From contig JANQFQ010000135.1 in NCBI GenBank assembly GCA_028277765.1, forward strand, positions 18,117 through 82,116: a DNA stretch of 64,000 nucleotides. Reading direction: 5' to 3'. Positions 8,806 through 17,526 of this stretch are shown here, piece after piece. The first letter of the stretch is position 1. Each line of letters begins with the position of its first letter. A program made the translations under genes and the position numbers. Origin of the DNA: Desulfobacterales bacterium. Its GTDB lineage: Bacteria; Desulfobacterota; Desulfobacteria; Desulfobacterales; SURF-7. The notes under the pieces were generated by a model. That model made no database searches. It saw only the letters and a list, made by a program, of their open reading frames with translations, and was not told the DNA's origin.

Positions 8806-10167
8806 ATGATACAATTATTGGATTTCCAGGAACGGTCATTAAACGGCCCCGTCAAGAAAGCAGATGAATTTGATCTGGATTTTGCAATGAAAGTACGTGA
8901 ACTTGTCAAAAAATATGACATCAAATATCTGCCAGAACAATTTGTCATTGATGATAAAATGGCGGATGCTGTTTTCAATGCCGGCGTGGAACTCCTGGCT
9001 GATATCGGTCTTTATATGGTAGATACACAGCGTGTGGTAGAATTTACAAAAGAAGAGCTCCTGGAGCTGGCACAGGCTAGAAAGGAAAATCCAGGGAAAG
9101 CTGAATTTGGAACAGGAAATGAAAAAATGACTATTGAGTACAGGTCAGGAGAAGAGACCCGGCCTCCTGTACTCTATTCAGGAATAGCAGGCGCTGAAAC
9201 AGAAGAAGTTTTTGCCTCAATGGTCCAATCATTTGCCCAGGAAGAAGAGATTGAGGGGCTTGGCATCTGCCCTGGTCTTGCAAAACTTGGCGACATACAG
9301 GCCAAAGCAGGCACACTCACAGAATTACACGTGGCTCTCTGGGAGCAAGAACAATTGCAGGAGATTATTAAAAGAGTTGGACGCCCCGGTTTGAACCTCG
9401 GGCTTTTGTGTACAGCAAGCACGCCAGCTGCTATCATGGAATGTATCGGAACAGGGATGCGGGATGCTACCAATACACAGATAGGGGTCCATGTTCATCC
9501 AGACCAGAAAATTGACTGGGAAAGACTGATACTCGCCCACTATTGCCAAAACCGGGGGATTGTACCCTGGCAAAGTGCCTCGACTCTGCTGGGAGGGCTC
9601 TGCAGGGATGCGGCTGATGCATCTGTGGCAATGACAGCCAGTATCCTTGGGCATATGGCCTATGCCAGCGGACCCATGTGCAATATTTTCCCAACCATGA
9701 TGGATGGCGCGTGGGCAACAAGGGAGACGATCTGGGCCATTTGCGCCACAGCACGGGCCTCAGAACGGAATATCCGAATTGGGTTCGGCGGAGCACCGGT
9801 TTCAAGCTATGTCTGGCAAAGAAGTGATATTGGCTTTTACCTGTCGGCTGTACAGTTGGTGGCGTTTACAGCCTGTGGCATGGCATATGCCTGGCTGACT
9901 GCAGGTTCAGGTGCTGAAGGTGTTATGATGGGAAGGGTAATGAAGGCGGCGGCTGGAATGAAACGTGAAAAAGCAGAAGAGATCGCACAGACAATTATGA
10001 ACAAGGCTGAAGAGGAAATCAAAAAACGGGGCGAACCGGATTTTGCTGACATTCCGTCATACACCAGCACATGTGATGTTAAAACCGGGAAACCAAAGAC
10101 AGATTTTTTTGATGGCATTAAGCGGGCCAGAGATGAGCTTGTGGATCTGGGGATGCCGTATGAGTAA
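8806..10167 (+). CDS. MtmB-family methyltransferase lacking pyrrolysine
   Basis: A 453-residue homologue of monomethylamine:corrinoid methyltransferase MtmB. The similarity spans the length: a VFNAGVELLADIGLYMVDTQRVV segment (split here as VFNAGVELL and DIGLYMVDTQR), then FGTGNE, GRPG at 192-195, and a CDVKT...RA.DEL.DLGM end. In methanogen MtmB, pyrrolysine 202 follows GRPGMGV. The same position here is Gly199, encoded by GGG at 9400-9402, and the frame has no amber codon. A different substrate than monomethylamine is therefore likely, by analogy with non-pyrrolysine MttB relatives such as MtgB. No corrinoid protein or RamA-type activase is nearby. The start has AGGAG before the ATG. It may be regulated by the divergent MerR-TetR protein. 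Confidence 0.85.
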   Translation: MIQLLDFQERSLNGPVKKADEFDLDFAMKVRELVKKYDIKYLPEQFVIDDKMADAVFNAGVELLADIGLYMVDTQRVVEFTKEELLELAQARKENPGKAEFGTGNEKMTIEYRSGEETRPPVLYSGIAGAETEEVFASMVQSFAQEEEIEGLGICPGLAKLGDIQAKAGTLTELHVALWEQEQLQEIIKRVGRPGLNLGLLCTASTPAAIMECIGTGMRDATNTQIGVHVHPDQKIDWERLILAHYCQNRGIVPWQSASTLLGGLCRDAADASVAMTASILGHMAYASGPMCNIFPTMMDGAWATRETIWAICATARASERNIRIGFGGAPVSSYVWQRSDIGFYLSAVQLVAFTACGMAYAWLTAGSGAEGVMMGRVMKAAAGMKREKAEEIAQTIMNKAEEEIKKRGEPDFADIPSYTSTCDVKTGKPKTDFFDGIKRARDELVDLGMPYE

Positions 10168-10193
10168 AAATAGGACTGAGAAAACAACGTGAA

Positions 10194-10260
10194 TTAACAA
10201 GGATGTACAGGATATATAGGATGTTTTTTTTATCCTGATCATCCTGTCTATCCTTGTTAA
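10194..10260. repeat. Palindromic intergenic repeat (AACAAGGAT...ATCCTTGTT), copy 1
   Basis: A 67-base imperfect palindrome: TTAACAAGGATGTACAGGAT faces ATCCTGTCTATCCTTGTTAA across a T-run. Related copies are at 29830-29901 (full) and 39740-39770 (half). The bases from 10261 to 10380 hold low-complexity CTGA/GATGCTGG-type repeats and no gene. Confidence 0.7.
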
Positions 10261-10380
10261 AATAATTAAAAACGACTGAATGCTGAGAACTGAGGACTGA
10301 GTGAAAGGCTTGATGGCGAAAGGTTGATTCTGGATGCTAGATGCTGGATAATAGACAGACAAGAAATGAATGATTTTAAA

Positions 10381-10518
10381 ATTGTCCGTAGGGGTGAATC
10401 TTGTATTCGCCCATTTTGGCAGACACAACAACATTATGCGTTAAATTGACAAAGGCGATCACATGGATCGCTTCTACCTTCTTTCTAATTTGCGGTTTAT
10501 CCTGGGGAGGGTTGTGAT
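10381..10518 (+). repeat. Two-hairpin leader shared with the flavoprotein gene at 5712 (copy B)
   Basis: This is the upstream partner of the element at 7305-7458, inverted relative to it on the chromosome but in the same orientation relative to its gene. It keeps both stem-loops (GGTGAATCTTGTATTCGCC and GGCGATCACATGGATCGCT), TTGGCAGACA and the GGTTTATCC before the ribosome site. Identity continues up to the ATG at 10519. Confidence 0.75.
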
Positions 10519-12180
10519 ATGACAAGTTGGGATCAGGAAACGGATTTGGTGGTTGTTGGCTCAGGTGGTGGCGGGATGACAGCCGCTCTTACAGCAAAAC
10601 TTGAAGGCCTCAATTCAATTGTCCTGGAAAAAACCGAATATTATGGCGGAACAACGGCGATTTCCGGGGGCGGTGTCTGGATTCCAAACAATTATCTAAT
10701 GGCTGAAGCCGGGATAGAAGATTCAGAGGACGATGTCCGGACCTATTTAAAAAGTATCGTAGGGGAGCACGTTCCTGATGCAAACCTGGAAGCATTTATC
10801 AAATTTGCTCCTGAAATGCTCAGATGCATCACAAAAATTCCTCCTATAAAATTTCAGATCATGGATGGCTATTCCGACTATTATGCTGAAAAACCGGGAG
10901 GCAAAATGGGAGGGCGCGGATTAATGGCGCCGGTTTACAGTGGAAGTAAATTAGGTAAACTGTATCATGAATTACGCCCCTCACCAGTAAAACCGCCGTT
11001 CAATTTTGCAATTACCATAATTGAAATAAGGAAATCCTGTCTTGCTAAAGTATATATGCCTTATATACCGTGTGCTGTAAAAATGATTCTAAGAAATCTT
11101 TATGGTAAAATTACCTGTGCAAAGCATGTAGGTGCTGGGGGAACGTTAATAGCCCGTCTGCGAAAGGCACTTCAAAACAAGGATGTTCCTGTATGGGTCA
11201 ATACACCTGTTAAAGATATCATTATTGAAAACGGTTCAGCCATCGGTGTTGAAGCTGAGAAAGAAGGGAAAAAAATCAGGATCAAGGCGGCAAAAGGCGT
11301 TGTACTTGCTGCCGGTGGTTTCCCTCATAATAAAGCCATGAGGGAAAAATACCAGAAGCATCCTATCGGAACTGAGTGGACGGCGGCAGCACCAGGAAAT
11401 ACAGGTGAAATTATTGAAATGGGCGTAGAGAAAGGAGCAGCAACAAAACTGATGGATGATGCCTGGTGGGGGCCTACCCATTTTCCACCAGGCGACCCAC
11501 CCATTTTCATGGTTCTGGAAAGATCATATCCTGGATGTATTATCGTTAACTCCGCGGGAAAGCGGTTCTTAAATGAATCCGTACCTTATGTGGATTACGT
11601 CCATGAAGTGTATAAGAATCACACTGAAGAGGCATCTACGATACCGTCTTATTTAATTATTGATAAACGTTACCGCAACAGATATATCATGGGTACACGT
11701 ATGCCTGGAGTGATGGAGAAAAAAAATTTTAAGAACGGGTATATTACCGAAGCTGATACAATTGAGGAACTTGCCGAAAAAATGGACATCGATCCATCCG
11801 GACTTTCTGAAACTGTTAAAAGATTCAACAAATTTGCCAAAGAAGGCAAAGATCCAGATTTTGGAAAGGGTGAGACCGCTTATGACCGGTTTTACAGTGA
11901 TCCGAGTATAAAACCAAACTCCTGCCTGGCGCCCATTGACAAACCACCATATTATTGTGTTAAACTCTGGCCCGGTGACTTGGGCACAAAAGGAGGACTT
12001 GTTACAGATGAGCGTGCGCAAGTCGTTAAAGAAGACGGGGAAACTATCAAAGGACTTTATGCGATAGGAAACACATCCGCGTCTGTCATGGGTAATACCT
12101 ATCCCGGACCAGGCGGTTCAATTGGACCTGCAATGACTTTTGGCTACGTCGCGGCCTTACATGCGGCAGGGAAAATCTAG
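10519..12180 (+). CDS. FAD-dependent 3-ketosteroid delta1-dehydrogenase-like flavoprotein
   Basis: A 553-residue flavoprotein. The FAD motif GSGGGG begins at residue 14; TTAISGGGVWIP and VLAAGGF are further family motifs. The C-terminus carries TYPGPGGSIGPAMTFGY. Tyr528 and Gly532 match the catalytic Tyr487 and Gly491 of Rhodococcus KstD1, so a desaturase acting next to a ring ketone is likely. Classical KstD has two more catalytic tyrosines, and I did not place these with certainty. A GGGAGGG ribosome site precedes the ATG, and the leader matches the flavoprotein gene at 5712. The natural substrate may be a steroid, a terpenoid or a simpler cyclic ketone. Confidence 0.85.
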   Translation: MTSWDQETDLVVVGSGGGGMTAALTAKLEGLNSIVLEKTEYYGGTTAISGGGVWIPNNYLMAEAGIEDSEDDVRTYLKSIVGEHVPDANLEAFIKFAPEMLRCITKIPPIKFQIMDGYSDYYAEKPGGKMGGRGLMAPVYSGSKLGKLYHELRPSPVKPPFNFAITIIEIRKSCLAKVYMPYIPCAVKMILRNLYGKITCAKHVGAGGTLIARLRKALQNKDVPVWVNTPVKDIIIENGSAIGVEAEKEGKKIRIKAAKGVVLAAGGFPHNKAMREKYQKHPIGTEWTAAAPGNTGEIIEMGVEKGAATKLMDDAWWGPTHFPPGDPPIFMVLERSYPGCIIVNSAGKRFLNESVPYVDYVHEVYKNHTEEASTIPSYLIIDKRYRNRYIMGTRMPGVMEKKNFKNGYITEADTIEELAEKMDIDPSGLSETVKRFNKFAKEGKDPDFGKGETAYDRFYSDPSIKPNSCLAPIDKPPYYCVKLWPGDLGTKGGLVTDERAQVVKEDGETIKGLYAIGNTSASVMGNTYPGPGGSIGPAMTFGYVAALHAAGKI

Positions 12181-12411
12181 ATGCTAGCGTTTGTTGGGTT
12201 TTGTCTTTGGAATTTCTTGTTCTGCAGACAACTGTTTTTGTGGATTGGGTTAAGCTGTTCAACCCAACATAGGCAACCTACGTTGCTTGATGATGGTCGT
12301 AGCGAAGCGTAGATTCCGCTATTGTTTATCGGGTATGCTAGATTCTGGTGCTGGGTATTGGATGATGGGGGCGATTTTTCAATACATAATATTGCAGCAT
12401 AGGGAGTCTAT

Positions 12412-13467
12412 ATGAAAGTACTTCTTACAGGAGCATTTGGGAATCTGGGTGCCAGTACCCTGGAAGTTCTTCTCTCTAAAGACGAACATGATGTCCGATG
12501 TTCTGACATAAAGAATCCAAGGAATGAGAAAGTTTTGAAAAAACTTTCCATGCTTGGGAGCTTTGAAACTGTATGGGGGGATATTTCAGATTCTAAGATT
12601 ACAGATAACCTTGTTCAGGATGTTGACTGTATCCTCCACCTGGCAGCTGTTATCCCGCCATTGAGTGAACAGGCACCGGATCTGACCAAGCAAGTTAATG
12701 TTGGTGGGACTTACAACTTAATCGAATCCGCCTTGAAAACCGGCAAAAAACCAAAATTTGTTTTTGCCAGTTCAGTGTCTGTTCATGGCGTCCAATACGC
12801 TTTACCACCACCGCGCAAGGCGGATGAACCTGTAGAACCCACGGACAACTATACCCACTCAAAAGTAGCTTCTGAAAAAGAGCTTCAAGGAAACGACCTG
12901 CCATGGTCTATCTTAAGAATTGGAGCGTCTTTCCCCCTTGATGTGCTGGATCGTGACTTGAAATCGTCCCTAGCAACAGGTTTTGGTATCCCATTGGAAC
13001 AGCGGATGGAATTTATTCATCCTAAGGATGTTGCCACAGGTTTTGCCAATTCAGTAACAGCGGACATCAACGGTAAGATTCTATACCTAGGCGGCGGTAA
13101 AGACTGCCAGAAGATAAGCGGATATTTTCAGAAAGAACTCTTTGAGACCATGGGGATTGGGATGCTGCCTGAGGAAGCTTTTAAAATTCCCAAAGATGAT
13201 AGTGAATTCTATTATACCGATTATATGGATACTAATGAATCACAAGAACTCCTTCAGTTTCAGAACCATTCCTTTGAAGATTACCTGGAACAGATGAAAA
13301 AAGTGTTAGGCTGGAGAAGAATTTTTACTAGGCTTTTAAAACCGGTGATAAAATACTGGATGATACAGCAATCGCCATATTATAAGGAGAATATGTCTAT
13401 AAAAAAAATCATGCCAAAGTTATACCAAGAGAATGGGAAAGAGGCGGGGAAAGTATTGAAGAGTTGA
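12412..13467 (+). CDS. NAD-dependent epimerase/dehydratase (extended SDR)
   Basis: A 351-residue extended SDR with a TGAFGNLG nucleotide-binding motif at residues 6-13, a SSVSVHG strand carrying the catalytic serine, and the catalytic pair in YTHSK. The C-terminal substrate domain ends in a basic, amphipathic segment (WRRIFTRLLKPVIKYWM) that could touch a membrane. AGGGAG precedes the ATG. It follows the KstD-like gene on the same strand after 231 bases of GATGCTGG-type spacer repeats. Together with the flavoproteins it suggests ring hydroxyl/ketone chemistry, but a sugar-nucleotide substrate cannot be excluded. Confidence 0.8.
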   Translation: MKVLLTGAFGNLGASTLEVLLSKDEHDVRCSDIKNPRNEKVLKKLSMLGSFETVWGDISDSKITDNLVQDVDCILHLAAVIPPLSEQAPDLTKQVNVGGTYNLIESALKTGKKPKFVFASSVSVHGVQYALPPPRKADEPVEPTDNYTHSKVASEKELQGNDLPWSILRIGASFPLDVLDRDLKSSLATGFGIPLEQRMEFIHPKDVATGFANSVTADINGKILYLGGGKDCQKISGYFQKELFETMGIGMLPEEAFKIPKDDSEFYYTDYMDTNESQELLQFQNHSFEDYLEQMKKVLGWRRIFTRLLKPVIKYWMIQQSPYYKENMSIKKIMPKLYQENGKEAGKVLKS

Positions 13468-13617
13468 GAGATTTAAAAGAAAAAAACGGTGCATGGTAAA
13501 AAATATAGAGGCGGGATCTACATGCTCAACAGCCTCAGTCTTCATCCCTGCCGTTGTTAACCTTTCTGGCTTATGTTAAAAATCTGAAACCTTGCCCCGG
13601 CGATCTCAAGACTGAAA

Positions 13618-13971
13618 TCAGTTTTCTTTTTTGTCAACAGGCAGGAGAGATCGGTCGTCAAAAAAAAGTTCAGGAAGAATACCTGATTGATTTGCAAACA
13701 ATTCGGTTACCCTATCGGCAATAATTTCCATACAGGGACGTACAGGGTAAAAATTGTTTGATTGAAGTTCTGTAATTAACGCATTATTCCCTTTTTTTAT
13801 AGCTTCGCGAATTATTTTAGCGTCGTATATCTTTTCACAGGTCAGGGAATAATCTTCTTTGGCTGGATCCAGTTCATCGTACCTTTTTGAAATTCGTCCC
13901 AGTACGGAGAATTCTTTTATTGATAAATGGTTTCCATTGCTTTCCATTGATATGTTGTATTTTTGAAGCAT
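13618..13971 (-). CDS. Conserved-looking hypothetical protein, 117 residues
   Basis: A soluble, charged protein with no motif I recognise. It begins MLQKYNISMESNG and ends in a basic, acidic-flanked tail. AAGGAT lies eight bases before the ATG. It is 15 bases downstream of the RRM gene on the same strand and so is probably cotranscribed with it. No cysteine cluster, signal peptide or membrane segment is seen. A role in RNA metabolism would be a guess from position alone. Confidence 0.6.
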   Translation of the reverse strand: MLQKYNISMESNGNHLSIKEFSVLGRISKRYDELDPAKEDYSLTCEKIYDAKIIREAIKKGNNALITELQSNNFYPVRPCMEIIADRVTELFANQSGILPELFFDDRSLLPVDKKEN

Positions 13972-13986
13972 AATATTATCCTTTTT

Positions 13987-14268
13987 TTAATATCTTCTCC
14001 GCCCGCGCTTTTTGCGCTTGCGTGTTTTTTCTGCCTGATTAACTTTTATAGATTGCCCATGCAATCTTAACGGAACCTTACTAAAAGCCTTAACCGCTTT
14101 ATCAGCTTCAGAATTGTTTGGCATTTCAATAAAGCCGAAACCTTTTGATCTGCCAGAGAATCTATCGGTTATCACTTTTACGGAAGAGATTTCGCCAAAT
14201 TCGGAAAAAGCATTTCTCAATTCATCCTCTGTTGCATTGAAAGGCAGATTACCAAGATAAATATTCAA
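13987..14268 (-). CDS. RRM-domain RNA-binding protein
   Basis: A 93-residue single RNA recognition motif protein. The RNP2 strand IYLGNL is at residues 3-8 and the RNP1 strand KGFGFIEM near 42-49. An arginine/lysine-rich tail (RKRKKRGRRRY) resembles bacterial Rbp proteins often linked to cold or stress. It starts with TTG, with GAGGT seven to eight bases upstream. It points away from a cold-shock protein gene across a 581-base spacer, which fits a stress-responsive pair. It likely binds single-stranded RNA; targets are unknown. Confidence 0.9.
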   Translation of the reverse strand: MNIYLGNLPFNATEDELRNAFSEFGEISSVKVITDRFSGRSKGFGFIEMPNNSEADKAVKAFSKVPLRLHGQSIKVNQAEKTRKRKKRGRRRY

Positions 14269-15050
<782 letters not shown>

Positions 15051-15065
15051 CTTTCCATAATTCTT

Positions 15066-15110
15066 AAAAAAGGGCATTTCTTCGAATTAAGAGGGGTGCC
15101 CTTTTTTGTT
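15066..15110 (+). terminator. Rho-independent terminator of the cold-shock gene
   Basis: AAAAAAGGGCA pairs with TGCCCTTTTTT around a short loop and runs into a T tract. It lies 16 bases after the cold-shock stop codon. The A-rich side also allows it to work for the leftward radical SAM gene that ends at 15138. Confidence 0.85.
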
Positions 15111-15137
15111 TGGTGCTCTTATTCTTTATCCCTATAT

Positions 15138-16559
15138 CTATCTACTCTGAAAGAAACCTTTTGTCATTCTTTTTAATGCCATGGCTGTATACAGGGGGAT
15201 CAGATGGGGTGTGGGATGAACCCGGAAGATCCGTAAAATCCGGCCGGGATTCAGAAAGAATCTCTGGTATGCTTTGCGCTGATGAAAAAACAGAACTTCA
15301 TCCGGTTCATCGGAAAAATTGTGCATAAAGCTCGGATATTCAAGGTCATCATACTGAAGTTTTGCCAATTTTTCGGGATGGGTTTGGGCAACGATTTTGT
15401 AAAGTTCCGTGTTTGGGAATGGTGTTACCGTGAAAAACGAAGTAGTGTGTAGTCTTGAAAGACAGATAATATCAATGGTCTGCTTCATCTCCGCTTCTGT
15501 CTCAGACGGGAAGCCGAGCATGGCGTATCCATTGCAGAATACACCGCGAGATTCAGCGATTTTAATGGCTGTTATAAATTTTTGTATATCAAGATGCTTC
15601 CCGATTAATTTCTGAATCCTAGGGGAGCCGGTTTCCAATGCAAATGAGAGGAAATAGAGACCTGCTTGAACCAGGGCGTCGATCTCTTCTTCTTTTAGAA
15701 TGTCTGACCGCATACCGTTCGGAAACGCCAGTTTTATACCGAGGTTATTATCCTGTATTCGGGAGCAGAATTCGATCAGTCGTCTATGGTTTTTGTTGAA
15801 TATGTCATCCAGAAACTCTATGTCGTTCACGCTATATTGTCGCGTAAAATACTTGATTTCATCTAAAATACGTTCTGCGGAATGATACCTGAACTGATGG
15901 CCGAATACATTGTGACAGTAGATACAGTCGTAGGTACACCCCCTGCTACTGAAAAGGGATATATATCGTCGCCGGGGAATAGGCGGAAATGACTGTTGTT
16001 TCCAGTAATCCGGCAGATGAATCAGATCGTACGCGGGGAACGGCAGGGTGTCCAGATCATCGATAAGCGGCATACGACCGGGGTTGGATACGATCCTCTC
16101 CCCATCACGCCAGAAAATACCGGGAATATCCGCCAGTGATCCACCGTCGAAATAATGGTTGATGATCGCCTCAAAAGCGAGCTCTCCTTCGCCAGGTACT
16201 GCAACGTGGGCTTCGGTTGTTTCAAGAGTTTTCGCTTCCGATGAGGATACATGCGGTCCTCCAAGAACGATTAGCGCTTCTGGTAACTCAGTACGGATGC
16301 CACGAGTAATGTCAGGCAGCTCCTGACCTGTCATGGTCATTGCCCCCAGTCCAACGACATCGGCGTTAAAATCCTTGATTCGCCGTACCAGTTTATCATT
16401 AGGGATATTGTCAAGTTTTTGGTTGATCAGCTGGATATCAGTATCGAATTTATCTCTGAGATAGGCCGCCAGATACATGATCCCCAGCGGTGGTGTTACA
16501 ATCGGTATAACCGACATCCTTTTGCCGATATTTACCAAACATATCCGTATTTTTTTCAT
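15138..16559 (-). CDS. B12-binding-type radical SAM protein
   Basis: A 473-residue class B radical SAM enzyme. Residues 1-150 look like a cobalamin-binding Rossmann domain (PPLGIMYLAAYLR, VVGLGAMT, VLGGPHVS). The SAM cluster motif CTYDCIYC is at residues 208-215 in an SRGC context, followed by a TIM-barrel region (YFLSFALETGSP, MLGFPSET). The family methylates unactivated carbons or carries out ring chemistry. It has no DxHxxG cobalamin motif that I could find, so B12 binding is not certain. Neighbours do not reveal the substrate; it stands alone and faces away from the FKBP gene. The ribosome site AGGGG is twelve bases from the ATG. Confidence 0.85.
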   Translation of the reverse strand: MKKIRICLVNIGKRMSVIPIVTPPLGIMYLAAYLRDKFDTDIQLINQKLDNIPNDKLVRRIKDFNADVVGLGAMTMTGQELPDITRGIRTELPEALIVLGGPHVSSSEAKTLETTEAHVAVPGEGELAFEAIINHYFDGGSLADIPGIFWRDGERIVSNPGRMPLIDDLDTLPFPAYDLIHLPDYWKQQSFPPIPRRRYISLFSSRGCTYDCIYCHNVFGHQFRYHSAERILDEIKYFTRQYSVNDIEFLDDIFNKNHRRLIEFCSRIQDNNLGIKLAFPNGMRSDILKEEEIDALVQAGLYFLSFALETGSPRIQKLIGKHLDIQKFITAIKIAESRGVFCNGYAMLGFPSETEAEMKQTIDIICLSRLHTTSFFTVTPFPNTELYKIVAQTHPEKLAKLQYDDLEYPSFMHNFSDEPDEVLFFHQRKAYQRFFLNPGRILRIFRVHPTPHLIPLYTAMALKRMTKGFFQSR

Positions 16560-16703
16560 AAAATTAAGCTTCCCCTAACTAAAAGGATATTCGTAAAAAG
16601 AATTGGTGTCAAGATAAAAGACTTTTTCCAAAGATTAGAAATACTTCAACAGTAAAGGCAGTATACAGTTTTGTTTACAGTAATAGTTGTATCTTTTATT
16701 ATA

Positions 16704-16732
16704 TTGACAAGGATTGGTGATTAACGTTTAAT
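16704..16732 (+). promoter_or_regulatory. Candidate sigma-70 promoter upstream of the FKBP gene
   Basis: TTGACA (16704-16709), 17 bases and TTTAAT (16727-16732) fit a sigma-70 promoter reading toward the FKBP gene, leaving a leader of about 215 bases. A closer alternative is TTGGAT with TATAAC ending at about 16904. Confidence 0.35.
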
Positions 16733-16955
16733 AAATAAACAGATCATTGTATTGAGTAATCTCTTTGAGTGACAGTCCTATCGAGATAATCTGATAATTT
16801 ATCTTCCATGTTTACATCCCGATAGCCTCAAAAAAGTCTTTATTCGGCTGATGATATATAGGGGACATATATCCTTTTTTGGATGACATATATATTTTTG
16901 TATAACAATAACAATGCAGACATGACCAAACCATTATATCGAGAAAGGGGCTATT

Positions 16956-17384
16956 ATGAAAGAAGTCAATAATGGAGATACTATACGTGTCCATTATACA
17001 GGTAAATTGAAAGATGGATCGGAATTTGATTCTTCAAAAGGAAAAGATCCGATTGAGTTTACAGTCGGCAGCGGTAACCTCATTCAAGGTTTTGAACAAG
17101 GTGTCATCGGTATGAAAGTCGGAGACAAAAAAAACATTACTATCCTGCCAGGGGACGCCTATGGAGAAAAACGTGAGGATTTATCGGCAAAAATTGATAG
17201 AAAGGAAATTCCGAAAGATGTGACACCGGAAATTGGCATGCAGCTTCAGATGCAAAGGCCCGATGGCGGTATTATAAATGTAATCGTTACTGAAGTTGCG
17301 ACAGATTCCATAACACTTGACGCCAACCATCCTTTAGCGGGGCAAACGCTTATTTTTGAATTGGAAATGGTTGAATTTTTATAG
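16956..17384 (+). CDS. FKBP-type peptidyl-prolyl isomerase, SlyD-like
   Basis: A 142-residue isomerase: an FKBP half-domain (HYTGKLKDGSEFDSS, GSGNLIQGFEQGVIGM), an inserted IF domain at about residues 65-120 that acts as a chaperone in SlyD, and a return strand ending in NHPLAGQTLIFELEM. There is no histidine-rich metal-binding tail, so nickel handling as in E. coli SlyD is unlikely. No export signal is seen, so it is cytoplasmic. AAAGGGG precedes the ATG. It catalyses proline cis-trans isomerisation during folding. Confidence 0.93.
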   Translation: MKEVNNGDTIRVHYTGKLKDGSEFDSSKGKDPIEFTVGSGNLIQGFEQGVIGMKVGDKKNITILPGDAYGEKREDLSAKIDRKEIPKDVTPEIGMQLQMQRPDGGIINVIVTEVATDSITLDANHPLAGQTLIFELEMVEFL

Positions 17385-17526
17385 TTCCTTATCAGATACT
17401 TGACATAAAAGGGCTTTTGATAGATATTGAAAAAAATATGACAAAAGCATGATATACTTATAAAATCATCCTCCTTGATTATTTTGTTCCCGAATATAAC
17501 ATTACGGATTTATCGGAAACAGCAAT

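Noticed and set aside
9400..9402. A pyrrolysine (TAG) codon in the MtmB-like gene
   Set aside because: The aligned position is GGG, and the whole 453-codon frame has no internal stop.
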